From contig SLIY01000067.1 of assembly GCA_007135385.1 (NCBI GenBank), positions 1 to 8,345 on the forward strand: a stretch of 8,345 nt of DNA, written 5' to 3'. The notes below the pieces were generated by a model. The model was not told the origin of the DNA. It saw only the letters and a list, made by a program, of their open reading frames with translations, and did no database searches. Position numbers and translations under genes: made by a program. Below are positions 1 to 6,121 of the stretch, one piece after another. Position 1 is the first letter of the stretch. Each line of letters opens with the position of its first letter. Source of the DNA: Leptolyngbyaceae cyanobacterium CSSed165cm_216. GTDB lineage: Bacteria > Cyanobacteriota > Cyanobacteriia > Phormidesmidales > Phormidesmidaceae.

Positions 1-370
1 AATAACTCTCGGGGTCCCAAACTCGGTTGTACCCACGTAAATTCCTTGAGTTGCACCATACACCTGCTCTGTCAGAACAGTGCAAATATACTGAAATTCT
101 GTTTATCCGAACAGTATTGCGTTGGGTTTCATGTCGCTTGCGAAACGACAAGCTCAGCCTGAGCGGTATAGGGTTTGATTCGGGGGTATACAACTAGGAT
201 TTGTTATAAGCACCGATCAAAAGCCAGAGCAATACACAGAAGCTATTCCCCTGGTTGACTGACAGAACGCCGAAAAGCTTTGATATCTCCTGGGTTAAGG
301 GGCACGTCAGCAGAACCCAAGTTACCAGCGTGGCAACCGGCAAGCACCCTGGTCTAGCCTTTGGCCAACT
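1..370. other. Gene-free left flank, small inverted repeats only
   Basis: No coding frame with plausible protein features was found here on either strand. The stretch lies downstream of the minus-strand gltS gene. Visible structure: GAACAGT occurs twice (75-81 and 109-115), and CTGTT/AACAG (99-103 with 110-114) can form a small hairpin. TGTCG/CGACA (132-136 with 146-150) is followed by the near-perfect palindrome GCTCAG-C-CTGAGC (152-164). GTTACC/GGCAAC (321-337) makes a 6-bp stem with one wobble, just beyond the gltS stop. None is followed by a T-run on the minus strand, so no convincing intrinsic terminator for gltS can be called. Confidence 0.6.
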
Positions 371-1801
371 CTAGCGTCTGGAGGCCGCCTGCCGGTGCAT
401 GAACGCCAGACTGAAGCCGAAACATAACAGCAGCAAACCGGTTGTGATCGCAGCAAACGGTCTCAAGCCCCATTGGGCAATCAGCACCGGCGAGGTTGCA
501 GTCAACAGGCCGCCCCCCAACACCGGCTCAAAGAAAATTTGCTTGTAGGCAAAACTCTCAAACGCCCCAGTGCGATTCTGGGAATCAACCATGCGCAGCA
601 GCAAAATCCCCGTTGACGTCACCCCCATGCCCTGACCAAAGTCGGCAAGGCCCTTCTCAAACCAAAAGTCAGGAAAGATCTTGGGTGCCCACCACAAAAA
701 GATAAACACCCCCCAGGCAATGCCTAACCCCGCCAAAATCAAAAACACTGCCAGGTTATCGCCCACCGCCGCCAATGACATCGTCGCCACCGCCGCAATC
801 ACCACCACATCCAGTGCCACCCCAGCAATGTTTTGCATCAGCGAGCGCACCACCAACGCCGTGCGGTGAGTACGCTCCAGCCAGACCTGAGTGATGATGC
901 CCCCCACCAACGCCAGCGGAAACAACGGCACGAACTGAAAAACCGTTAACCCCTGCTGCCCCCAAGTCAGCGCTTCGATGCTTTGCAGCCCTTGCAGCAG
1001 CACCCACCCAATCCCGATCGCGATCGCCACAATACTGACATTCAGCGACAGAGGATCCATCAACATACTGGCGAGCAATTGCTGCCGCCGGCGCTGTTGT
1101 GCTGGCGTCTCCGCCTCCGGATGTAGCGCCGGCACAGCCGCCGGTTCGCTGACATTAGGCACAACCGTGGCCACCTGCCCCAACCGTCGTCCTCGGTCCG
1201 CCAACACCGTTCCCAGCACAATCGCTGAGATTAAACTCACTGTTGCCAGCGCCAACGCCAGATCGCTACCTTCCGGAAAGCCCAACTGATCAAACACCTC
1301 CACCATGCCCCCGGCTGTGCCATGCCCACCGGCAAAACTCAGTTCAATCAGACTGCCCACGATGGGGTTAGCCCCCAACAGCGGCGTCAAAATCAGTAAC
1401 GTCGCCAGGGAACCCACCACATACTGCCCCAGCCCGAAGGTAAATGAAAAAAATACCTGGGGCGCCGCCAGCCGCCAGATCGTTTTTGGTGCCGGGATTG
1501 TTTCCCCCAATAACAAACAGGCAAACACAATGTTGATAAACACCCCCGGTGCCTGCGACCACACTGTCAACACCGCCTCCGAAAACAGCCCCTCCGCCAG
1601 CGCCGATTGCGGGCCAGCCGTCGCTGTGATCAGTGCCCCCAGCACCTGCGGCCCCAACGCCAATCCTAGCAGCCCCCCTAATACCGACTCCGGTAGATGC
1701 AAACGCTGGAATACGGGCGTTTTGCGCTTCAGGTAGCGACCCAGCAGCAACAAAATCGCTAGCTGAATAAAGGCCAGCATGACCGTTTGCAAATCAAACA
1801 T
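371..1801 (-). CDS. gltS: Sodium/glutamate symporter, GltS (ESS) family
   Basis: A 476-residue integral inner-membrane protein, probably Na+-coupled glutamate uptake. It has hydrophobic segments throughout, two halves, and the family signatures in both: FAGGHGTAGG at residues 156-165 in the first half, and DFGQGMGVTSTG at about 387-398 in the second. These glycine-rich stretches correspond to the re-entrant, substrate-binding loops of the two inverted repeats of GltS. The central hydrophilic loop (about 201-250, rich in Pro, Ala, Gln and Arg) is long, and the protein exceeds the roughly 400 residues of E. coli GltS (length from memory). The ATG at 1799-1801 is preceded on the minus strand by an AGAGG ribosome binding site, which supports this start. 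It is a single gene, divergent from the hydrolase at 2102. The family call is firm; glutamate as substrate is inferred from the family. Confidence 0.88.
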   Translation of the reverse strand: MFDLQTVMLAFIQLAILLLLGRYLKRKTPVFQRLHLPESVLGGLLGLALGPQVLGALITATAGPQSALAEGLFSEAVLTVWSQAPGVFINIVFACLLLGETIPAPKTIWRLAAPQVFFSFTFGLGQYVVGSLATLLILTPLLGANPIVGSLIELSFAGGHGTAGGMVEVFDQLGFPEGSDLALALATVSLISAIVLGTVLADRGRRLGQVATVVPNVSEPAAVPALHPEAETPAQQRRRQQLLASMLMDPLSLNVSIVAIAIGIGWVLLQGLQSIEALTWGQQGLTVFQFVPLFPLALVGGIITQVWLERTHRTALVVRSLMQNIAGVALDVVVIAAVATMSLAAVGDNLAVFLILAGLGIAWGVFIFLWWAPKIFPDFWFEKGLADFGQGMGVTSTGILLLRMVDSQNRTGAFESFAYKQIFFEPVLGGGLLTATSPVLIAQWGLRPFAAITTGLLLLCFGFSLAFMHRQAASRR

Positions 1802-1808
1802 TCCCTAT

Positions 1809-1813
1809 CCTCT
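1809..1813 (-). promoter_or_regulatory. Ribosome binding site of gltS
   Basis: Read on the minus strand, AGAGG lies 7 nt before the ATG at 1801-1799. The spacing is typical and supports the annotated start of the symporter. This is seen directly in the sequence. Confidence 0.6.
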
Positions 1814-1843
1814 GTCATTTAGGGGATATCAACTAGGAAGCGA

Positions 1844-1881
1844 AGCCATCACCGTTGATGGTACCCATAGCTTTGATGGCT
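1844..1881. promoter_or_regulatory. Operator-like inverted repeats in the divergent region
   Basis: AGCCATCA (1844-1851) is matched by an exact inverted copy, TGATGGCT (1874-1881). A nearer inverted copy, TGATGG (1856-1861), forms a tight palindrome with a 4-nt centre. The three half-sites lie between the start of gltS and the putative hydrolase promoter, ending 7 bp before its -35 box. This placement would suit a regulator acting on either divergent gene. No regulator family is recognised, and a structural role in RNA is also possible. Confidence 0.35.
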
Positions 1882-1888
1882 CCCCTGG

Positions 1889-1917
1889 TTGTAACTCGCT
1901 ATACCTGCAAATATTAT
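1889..1917 (+). promoter_or_regulatory. Putative sigma-70 type promoter for the hydrolase
   Basis: TTGTAA (1889-1894) and TATTAT (1912-1917) are separated by exactly 17 bp. The -10 matches the consensus at five of six positions and the -35 at four. Predicted transcription start is near 1924, giving a leader of about 180 nt to the chosen start at 2102, or about 60 nt to the alternative ATG at 1985. Confidence 0.45.
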
Positions 1918-2101
1918 GGCACTGTGTCTTCTAGGGCTTGGCAACGGCGCGTACAAGCTATAGCGACATTGGAAAACCGGAATCATGCCAGTCGCCCAGC
2001 GACGCTGCCCAGAATCCATTCTTGGCCAACGGGCGCAAGAGCTCTGGGATCTTGGCATACTGGTTTTGAATTTAACCCCAATGGGAAATACTACCTTAAC
2101 C

Positions 2102-2890
2102 ATGGTTTGGAAACGGCTGCTGCGATCGCTGCTCCTGGGTTACGTTGTCTTTGCCCTGATTGTCTACTTTCGGGCTGACAGCATGATCTTTTTGCCCCGA
2201 CCAGCTAGCTATCAAGACACAGAAGATATCCTCAAAATTGCTGTCACCGACACCGAGCAAATCTCGGCCCTACATCTGCCCAACCCCGAGGCCACCTACA
2301 CCCTGCTCTACAGTCACGGCAATGCGGAGGATCTGGGCGATATTCGACCGGCTCTCGATCGCCTGCACAGTTGGGGCTTTAGCGTGTTCGCCTACGACTA
2401 TCGGGGCTATGGCACCAGCGACGGTCGGCCCAGTGAAGAGAACAGCTACGAAGATATTGCAGCGGCCTACCACTATATGATCCAGCAGCTTGACACCCCT
2501 GCCGAGCAAATTATGCCCTACGGTCGCTCCGTCGGGGCTGGGCCGTCCACGTACCTGGCGGCGCACCAGCCAGTGGCAGGACTGATTTTAGAGAGTGCCT
2601 TTACCTCGGCGTTTCGGGTGGTGTTCCCCTTTCCTCTGCTGCCCTTCGACAAGTTTCCCATCCTAGACAATCTGCAAGCGGTGCCGGTGCCGGTACTGGT
2701 GATGCACGGCAAAGCCGATCGGGTGATTCCCTTTAACCACGGACAAACCCTGTACGCAGCGGCCCCGGGACCAACGCTATCGCTCTGGGTAGAAGCGGCT
2801 GGGCACAATGACTTTAGCTGGGTGGCAGGCGATCGTCACCGGCAGGCGTTAGAGGATTTTCAGGCCCTGGTAAAGACCCATCAGGACTAG
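2102..2890 (+). CDS. Membrane-anchored alpha/beta hydrolase (serine esterase type)
   Basis: A protein of about 262 residues when started at 2102. It begins with a positively charged tip and one hydrophobic segment (about residues 6-22) that probably anchors it in the membrane. The hydrolase domain shows SHGNAED (71-77, oxyanion region), the nucleophile elbow GRSVGAG with Ser143, Asp206 in HGKADRVIPF, and His235 in AAGHNDF. This is a complete catalytic triad in the usual order. The pattern resembles the ABHD13/ABHD17-like group of small membrane-associated hydrolases; the substrate is unknown. The frame is open back to ATG 1985, with a further ATG at 2081. The extra upstream residues look non-homologous and no start has a good ribosome binding site, so 2102 was chosen because the charged-plus-hydrophobic N-terminus begins there. 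The stop codon touches the left end of a possible repeat element. Its own promoter is proposed at 1889. Confidence 0.85.
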   Translation: MVWKRLLRSLLLGYVVFALIVYFRADSMIFLPRPASYQDTEDILKIAVTDTEQISALHLPNPEATYTLLYSHGNAEDLGDIRPALDRLHSWGFSVFAYDYRGYGTSDGRPSEENSYEDIAAAYHYMIQQLDTPAEQIMPYGRSVGAGPSTYLAAHQPVAGLILESAFTSAFRVVFPFPLLPFDKFPILDNLQAVPVPVLVMHGKADRVIPFNHGQTLYAAAPGPTLSLWVEAAGHNDFSWVAGDRHRQALEDFQALVKTHQD

Positions 2891-3036
2891 TGGTCAGTCA
2901 AAAAAATAATGACGGGAGATGTGACTTAGGGTTCACGGTTTACGGTATGCGGTTTAAGGCGAGCCGTAGACCCTGAACCGTAGACCCTGAACCGCAGACC
3001 CGGTTGACCTGTCACTTCTGGCTTGACAGACTACCA
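2891..3036. mobile_element. Possible MITE-like element with imperfect terminal inverted repeats
   Basis: The left end begins TGGTCAGTCA (2891-2900), immediately after the hydrolase stop. The right end, read in reverse complement from 3036, begins TGGTAGTCTGTCA. With one 3-nt gap the outer 26 or so positions agree at about 18, including an inner TGAC at the same relative place. The interior is a palindromic heptad array (2926-3001). It encodes no protein. Small non-autonomous elements with such ends are common in cyanobacteria, but no clear target-site duplication was found, so this remains a candidate. Confidence 0.3.
2926..3001. repeat. Palindromic heptanucleotide repeat array with long hairpin
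   Basis: From 2929 the DNA divides cleanly into 7-bp units. The left arm has units of the type CGGTTTA (2936 and 2950, with GGGTTCA at 2929 and CGGTATG at 2943). After a 7-bp centre (2957-2963) the right arm has the opposite orientation: CCGTAGA and CCCTGAA alternating twice, then CCGCAGA. Positions 2926-2952 pair with 2964-2990: 27 positions with 20 Watson-Crick pairs, 4 wobble pairs and 3 mismatches, around an 11-nt loop. Heptad arrays of this kind are known as short tandemly repeated repetitive (STRR) sequences in cyanobacteria. Confidence 0.7.
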
Positions 3037-3065
3037 GTGCTCTGCGGCATAAGTCGGTGAATCAT

Positions 3066-3100
3066 TCCTGATACCTGACACCTAGCACCTGACACCCTCA
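3066..3100. repeat. Second heptanucleotide repeat array
   Basis: Five consecutive 7-bp units: TCCTGAT, then ACCTGAC, ACCTAGC, ACCTGAC and ACCCTCA. It has the same period as the array at 2926 but a different consensus, and no inverted partner is visible. No coding potential. Confidence 0.6.
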
Positions 3101-3411
3101 GCAAAAGTGATCATATTTCTGCCAGCCAGTACCATGGGCGGTGCCTTGCCGCTTGCCGCGGACGTCCGGGAGGGAGATTTAGCCGAAGAGGTAAGGCCGC
3201 GAATAAATGCTCAGTCTGGGTGATCGATCTGGCCTGCTCTACCTTCCTGGGACAGAGGGTTGCCAAACTAGCCAGGATCTGGTCAAATAGTGCATAGAAA
3301 AGACTGTATCAAAAGCTTATGTTGAATTGACAAATCCCAATGTTAATTCAGGCCCTATCCTGGCGATCGCCCGGATTGCAGGTCACGGCTTAACCAACGG
3401 ATGAGTCATTC
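3101..3411. other. Gene-free stretch upstream of the antiporter RNA element
   Basis: No coding frame with protein-like features was seen. Small features: two adjacent CTTGCCG heptads (3145-3158), the 10-bp palindrome CGGACGTCCG (3159-3168), an inverted repeat TGAATT/AATTCA (3323-3328 with 3345-3350), and a HIP1 site (3363-3370). A perfect TTGACA lies at 3327-3332, but nothing resembling a -10 box sits 16-18 bp downstream. The promoter for the downstream RNA and antiporter is probably in this interval but cannot be placed. Confidence 0.5.
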
Positions 3412-3490
3412 CTAAAGCTTTTGGCTGTAGTCGTAATCTCCTCGTAATCTCCTGTATGTTGTGGGTGAGCTTAGTCTCGCCCACTTTTTT
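3412..3490 (+). ncRNA. Candidate small RNA or attenuator leader before the antiporter
   Basis: Three parts appear in order. First, a short 5' hairpin pairs 3412-3418 with 3424-3430 (six pairs, one mismatch, 5-nt loop). Second, about 30 nt without obvious pairing contain an exact tandem duplication of CGTAATCTCCT (3432-3442 and 3443-3453). Third, a strong terminator hairpin with T6 ends at 3490. No protein gene runs into this terminator: the nearest upstream stop is 570 bp away. The layout, hairpin then CU-rich single strand then terminator, recalls the cyanobacterial Yfr1 RNA, but Yfr1's conserved core ACTCCTCACAC is absent, so it is not Yfr1. Because the terminator lies 45 bp before the antiporter start, it could equally be an attenuator in that gene's leader. 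Confidence 0.45.
3461..3490 (+). terminator. Rho-independent terminator upstream of the antiporter gene
   Basis: GTGGGTGAG (3461-3469) pairs with CTCGCCCAC (3476-3484): nine pairs, one of them G·U, with a 6-nt loop. Six T residues follow directly (3485-3490). Stem length, GC content and T-run are canonical. It reads only on the plus strand. It ends 45 bp before the TTG start at 3536, which leaves little room for a separate promoter; none better than TTGTCA (3489-3494) with a poor -10 was seen. Confidence 0.8.
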
Positions 3491-3521
3491 GTCATGCTGG
3501 GATATGGGTATGTCAACCGCT

Positions 3522-3528
3522 AAGGAGG
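3522..3528 (+). promoter_or_regulatory. Strong ribosome binding site deciding a TTG start
   Basis: AAGGAGG lies 7 nt before TTG 3536-3538. An in-frame stop TAA at 3521-3523 overlaps it, so no earlier start in this frame is possible. ATG at 3531 is out of frame and only 2 nt from the site; it would encode just Met-Ser before a TGA that overlaps the TTG start. The CTCCT within each upstream CGTAATCTCCT repeat is complementary to AGGAG here. Confidence 0.8.
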
Positions 3529-3535
3529 CGATGTC

Positions 3536-5608
3536 TTGAACGGACTGCTCAGCTTTGTGCCAGATAGCCCGATCATGGCGTTCACGGTGTTGCTGCTGGT
3601 AACGCTGACTATTCCCCCCATTTTTGAGCGGTTGCGAGTACCAGGCTTGGTGGGTTTGTTGGCAGCTGGGGTGTTGCTAGGTCCGAGTGTGACTGGCCTG
3701 CTTGATCCAGCCGGAGATGTGGAAACCCTGCTGTCAGACGTGGGTAAAATCTACTTAATGTTTGTGGCGGGTCTTGAAATTGACCTACGAGACTTCAAGA
3801 AGACCCGCAATCGCTCGTTGGGCTTTGGGTTAGCCACCTTTGCTATACCCCTAACAGGAGGTCTGTTACTGAGTCGAGCCTTTGGCTTTGACTGGGTGGC
3901 GGCGGTGCTGGTGGGGTCGCTGCTGGCATCCCACACCCTGCTGGCCTATCCGATTGTGATGCGCCTGGGGGTCACCAAAGAAGAATCGGTGACCGCCACC
4001 GTAGGGGCCACCATTTTTACTGACATTGGCGCGTTGCTGGTACTGGCCATGTGCATAGCTGCCGATGCCGGAGATTTTTCTGCCCAAATGGTGGTTAGTC
4101 AACTGCTGATGCTAGGGCTGTTTTCGATAGCGGTGCTCGTGGGCCTAGACTGGGTGGGCAAGCAATACTTTCGTCAAAATGGCGGCAAGGAAGGTAATCA
4201 ATTTTTGTTTGTGCTGGCTGCTGTGTTTCTAGCGGCGGTGGGGTCTCAGCTGATCAACGTGGACAAAATCGTCGGGGCCTTTTTGGCCGGGCTTGCCGTT
4301 AACGATGTGGTGGGCAATGGTCCGGTGAAGGAAAAGGTGGAATTTGTGGGGGGGGTGCTGTTCATTCCCTTCTTCTTTATCTGCATGGGGCTGTTGCTAG
4401 ATGTGCAGATTCTTATGGAATCGCTAACCACCAATTTGGCTTTTACGGTAGCCCTGGTGCTGGTATTGGTGGGTAGTAAGTTCTTGGCGGTCCTGGTGGT
4501 CAAACCTTTCTTTGGTTATGGTTGGAACCAAACCCTCACCATGTGGTCGTTGTCTCTCCCCCAGGTGGCAGCGACCTTGGCGGCAGCCCTGGTGGGCCTA
4601 CAGCAGGGAATTATTTCGGCCCTGGAATTTAATGCTGTGATCGTGATGATGTTGATCACTTCAGTGCTGGGACCGCTACTGACGTCCCGGTTTGCCGGCC
4701 GCCTCGTGACGCCAAAGTTCACTAAGCCCGATCAAACCTCCCTGTGGTTTGACTATGGCGAGACGGCCATCATCCCAGACGACACGACTAGCGCTGGCCC
4801 TTTTACGGTCGTGGTGCCCATTTATAACCCCATCACCCAGCGCTATTTGATTGAAATGGCGGCCCTACTGGCTAACCACGAGGGGGGGCACATAATTCCG
4901 GTGACGGTCACCCGGGCTCAGGTGCATATGGATGATCTCAATTTAGTCAGTTCCCTAGCCCAGAGTCGCAAGCTCTTACAAAAGGCCGAAGCCCTGAGCC
5001 AAGAGTTTAACGCCCAGGCGTTCCCAGTGCTACGGGTGGATGACGATGTTTCAGAAGGCATTACCCGCACGGCCCGAGAACAAAATGCCAGCCTAATTTT
5101 AATGGGCTGGAGTCGCCAGGGGTTTCGGGCCAAGCTATTTGGCACCCTGATTGACGATGTGTTTTGGTCGAGCCACTGCCCGGTGGCGGTCGCTCGATTG
5201 CTGGCGGAACCGATCGATATCCACCGCATTTTGGTGCCAATGAAAAATGTCAGCCCCCAGGCGGTACGCACCGCCAGCTTTGCCCAGATCTTTGCCGATA
5301 CCCACAATGCCTCTGTCACACTGCTGCATGTGAGCGATCGCCACACCCCGACTGACCAAATTCAAGCCTTTGAAGCCGCCCTCGCCAAGGTCATGGCCAA
5401 TGGTCCCCAGACCACCTGGGATTTGCGTACCGTCTGCCACGACAACCCTGCTGAGGTCATTTTAGATGTGGCCCAAACCCACGACATGGTGGTGCTGCGG
5501 TCTATGCGACGGCGGACAGCCGGGGGCTTAGCCGTGAGTGATGTAACCCACAAAGTGATTGACGAAGCCACCTGTTCCTTAGTGCTATTTGGAGAGCCCC
5601 ATTCTTAA
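3536..5608 (+). CDS. CPA2-type cation/proton antiporter with two C-terminal USP domains
   Basis: A 690-residue protein. Residues about 15-390 form the Na+/H+ exchanger membrane domain with about 12 hydrophobic segments. Asp163 in FTDIGALL occupies the ion-binding position of the family, preceded by Thr162 rather than the Asp, Asn or Gln of better-known members. Lys315 in GSKFLA matches the conserved basic residue of a later helix. The cytoplasmic tail carries two universal stress protein (USP) domains, about 421-556 and 562-686. The first has only a degenerate nucleotide loop (MGWSRQGFRAKLFGT, 523-537), one residue shorter than the usual G-x2-G-x9-G-S/T spacing; the second lacks it. Probable role: Na+ or K+ efflux in exchange for protons, sensed through the USP tail; the ion is not determined. 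The start is TTG, set by the ribosome binding site at 3522. A terminator 45 bp upstream suggests control by readthrough. The first in-frame ATG, at 3575, is less likely. Confidence 0.9.
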   Translation: MNGLLSFVPDSPIMAFTVLLLVTLTIPPIFERLRVPGLVGLLAAGVLLGPSVTGLLDPAGDVETLLSDVGKIYLMFVAGLEIDLRDFKKTRNRSLGFGLATFAIPLTGGLLLSRAFGFDWVAAVLVGSLLASHTLLAYPIVMRLGVTKEESVTATVGATIFTDIGALLVLAMCIAADAGDFSAQMVVSQLLMLGLFSIAVLVGLDWVGKQYFRQNGGKEGNQFLFVLAAVFLAAVGSQLINVDKIVGAFLAGLAVNDVVGNGPVKEKVEFVGGVLFIPFFFICMGLLLDVQILMESLTTNLAFTVALVLVLVGSKFLAVLVVKPFFGYGWNQTLTMWSLSLPQVAATLAAALVGLQQGIISALEFNAVIVMMLITSVLGPLLTSRFAGRLVTPKFTKPDQTSLWFDYGETAIIPDDTTSAGPFTVVVPIYNPITQRYLIEMAALLANHEGGHIIPVTVTRAQVHMDDLNLVSSLAQSRKLLQKAEALSQEFNAQAFPVLRVDDDVSEGITRTAREQNASLILMGWSRQGFRAKLFGTLIDDVFWSSHCPVAVARLLAEPIDIHRILVPMKNVSPQAVRTASFAQIFADTHNASVTLLHVSDRHTPTDQIQAFEAALAKVMANGPQTTWDLRTVCHDNPAEVILDVAQTHDMVVLRSMRRRTAGGLAVSDVTHKVIDEATCSLVLFGEPHS

Positions 5609-5688
5609 CCCTCTATCCTCTTAGCCCTCTATCTAGGGGCAGAGAAGAGTAGGGCTAAACACCATCCCCTCTGTAGAGGACAGGGGGA
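5609..5688. repeat. Inverted and direct repeats between antiporter and coiled-coil gene
   Basis: CCCTCTATC occurs twice (5609-5617 and 5625-5633). TTAGCCCT (5621-5628) pairs exactly with AGGGCTAA (5651-5658). A further stem is possible between TCCCC at 5665 and GGGGA at 5684. None is followed by a T-run, so this is not a canonical terminator, although the first stem may still shape the 3' end of the antiporter mRNA. Confidence 0.5.
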
Positions 5689-5738
5689 TAGGGACATGGG
5701 AAACTAAGGTGAAAAAACCAAGGGAGCTAACTATCACC

Positions 5739-6050
5739 ATGGAATCTCAACAAGTCGATCGCCAAGTCTATCAACAAAAGGTAGAGGCACAACTCACTAA
5801 ACTCAACGCTCAGATTGAAGAATACAAGGCCAAGGTAAAGCAATCCCAAGCTGAAGCCACGGTGCAGTACTACGACCAGTTAGAAGAGTTAAGCGTAAAG
5901 CGGGACGCCGTACAGCAAAAGCTGGAAAATCTGCAAAAGGCTAGCGAGTCAGCCTGGCAAGAGATGCAACAAGGGTTTGAAACAGCCTGGGATGACTTAG
6001 CCAAATCCTTTGACGGGGCGGTAAAGCATATCAATGATGCCCTGAGCTAA
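5739..6050 (+). CDS. Small coiled-coil protein with 11-residue amphipathic repeats
   Basis: A soluble protein of 103 residues, rich in Gln, Glu, Lys and Ala, with no signal peptide, no transmembrane segment and no Cys. Residues about 10-68 read as a continuous helix or coiled coil. The end is built of four 11-residue units (60-70, 71-81, 82-92, 93-103). Hydrophobic residues recur at unit position 3 (Leu62, Trp73, Trp84, Val95) and position 6 (Leu65, Met76, Leu87, Ile98), usually with an acid at position 11. Such 11-mers are typical of amphipathic helices that lie on membranes or lipids. Similar small coiled-coil proteins of unknown function occur in many bacteria. The frame is open back to GTG 5709; ATG 5739 was preferred, with AGGGAG 12 nt upstream, but the spacing is long and the start is uncertain. 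It follows the antiporter by 130 bp and may be cotranscribed with it. Confidence 0.75.
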   Translation: MESQQVDRQVYQQKVEAQLTKLNAQIEEYKAKVKQSQAEATVQYYDQLEELSVKRDAVQQKLENLQKASESAWQEMQQGFETAWDDLAKSFDGAVKHINDALS

Positions 6051-6121
6051 GGACTCTGGGTGATGATAACGTACCGTAGCTCGGACTTGCGGCGTCAAAT
6101 TTAAGCCGGGACATGCTGAAT

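Noticed and set aside
321..337. Terminator of gltS
   Set aside because: The stem is only six pairs with one wobble, and no T-run follows it on the minus strand.
1305..1736. Open frame of 143 codons on the plus strand inside gltS
   Set aside because: It lies opposite the clear transmembrane symporter, has Pro/Ser/Asn-rich low-complexity composition and no recognisable motif; it is a shadow of the real gene.
1855..2178. Open frame of 107 codons on the plus strand before the hydrolase
   Set aside because: It overlaps the hydrolase start in another frame, has no ribosome binding site or motif, and crosses the proposed promoter.
2926..3100. CRISPR-like array
   Set aside because: Units are 7 bp with no spacers; this is a heptad tandem repeat, not a repeat-spacer array.
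3327..3361. Promoter based on the perfect TTGACA at 3327
   Set aside because: The best -10-like hexamers are 10 bp (TTAATT) or 23 bp (TATCCT) away, outside the usable spacing.
3412..3490. Identification of the RNA element as Yfr1
   Set aside because: The architecture is similar, but the highly conserved Yfr1 core ACTCCTCACAC is absent; only CTCCT is shared.
3300..3535. Known riboswitch classes (cobalamin, ydaO-type cyclic di-AMP, Na+-responsive) before the antiporter
   Set aside because: I could not match any consensus core by eye; an Infernal scan against Rfam would decide.
4918..5346. Open frame of 142 codons on the minus strand inside the antiporter
   Set aside because: It is antisense to the conserved USP region, shows no domain pattern and is explained by codon bias of the real gene.
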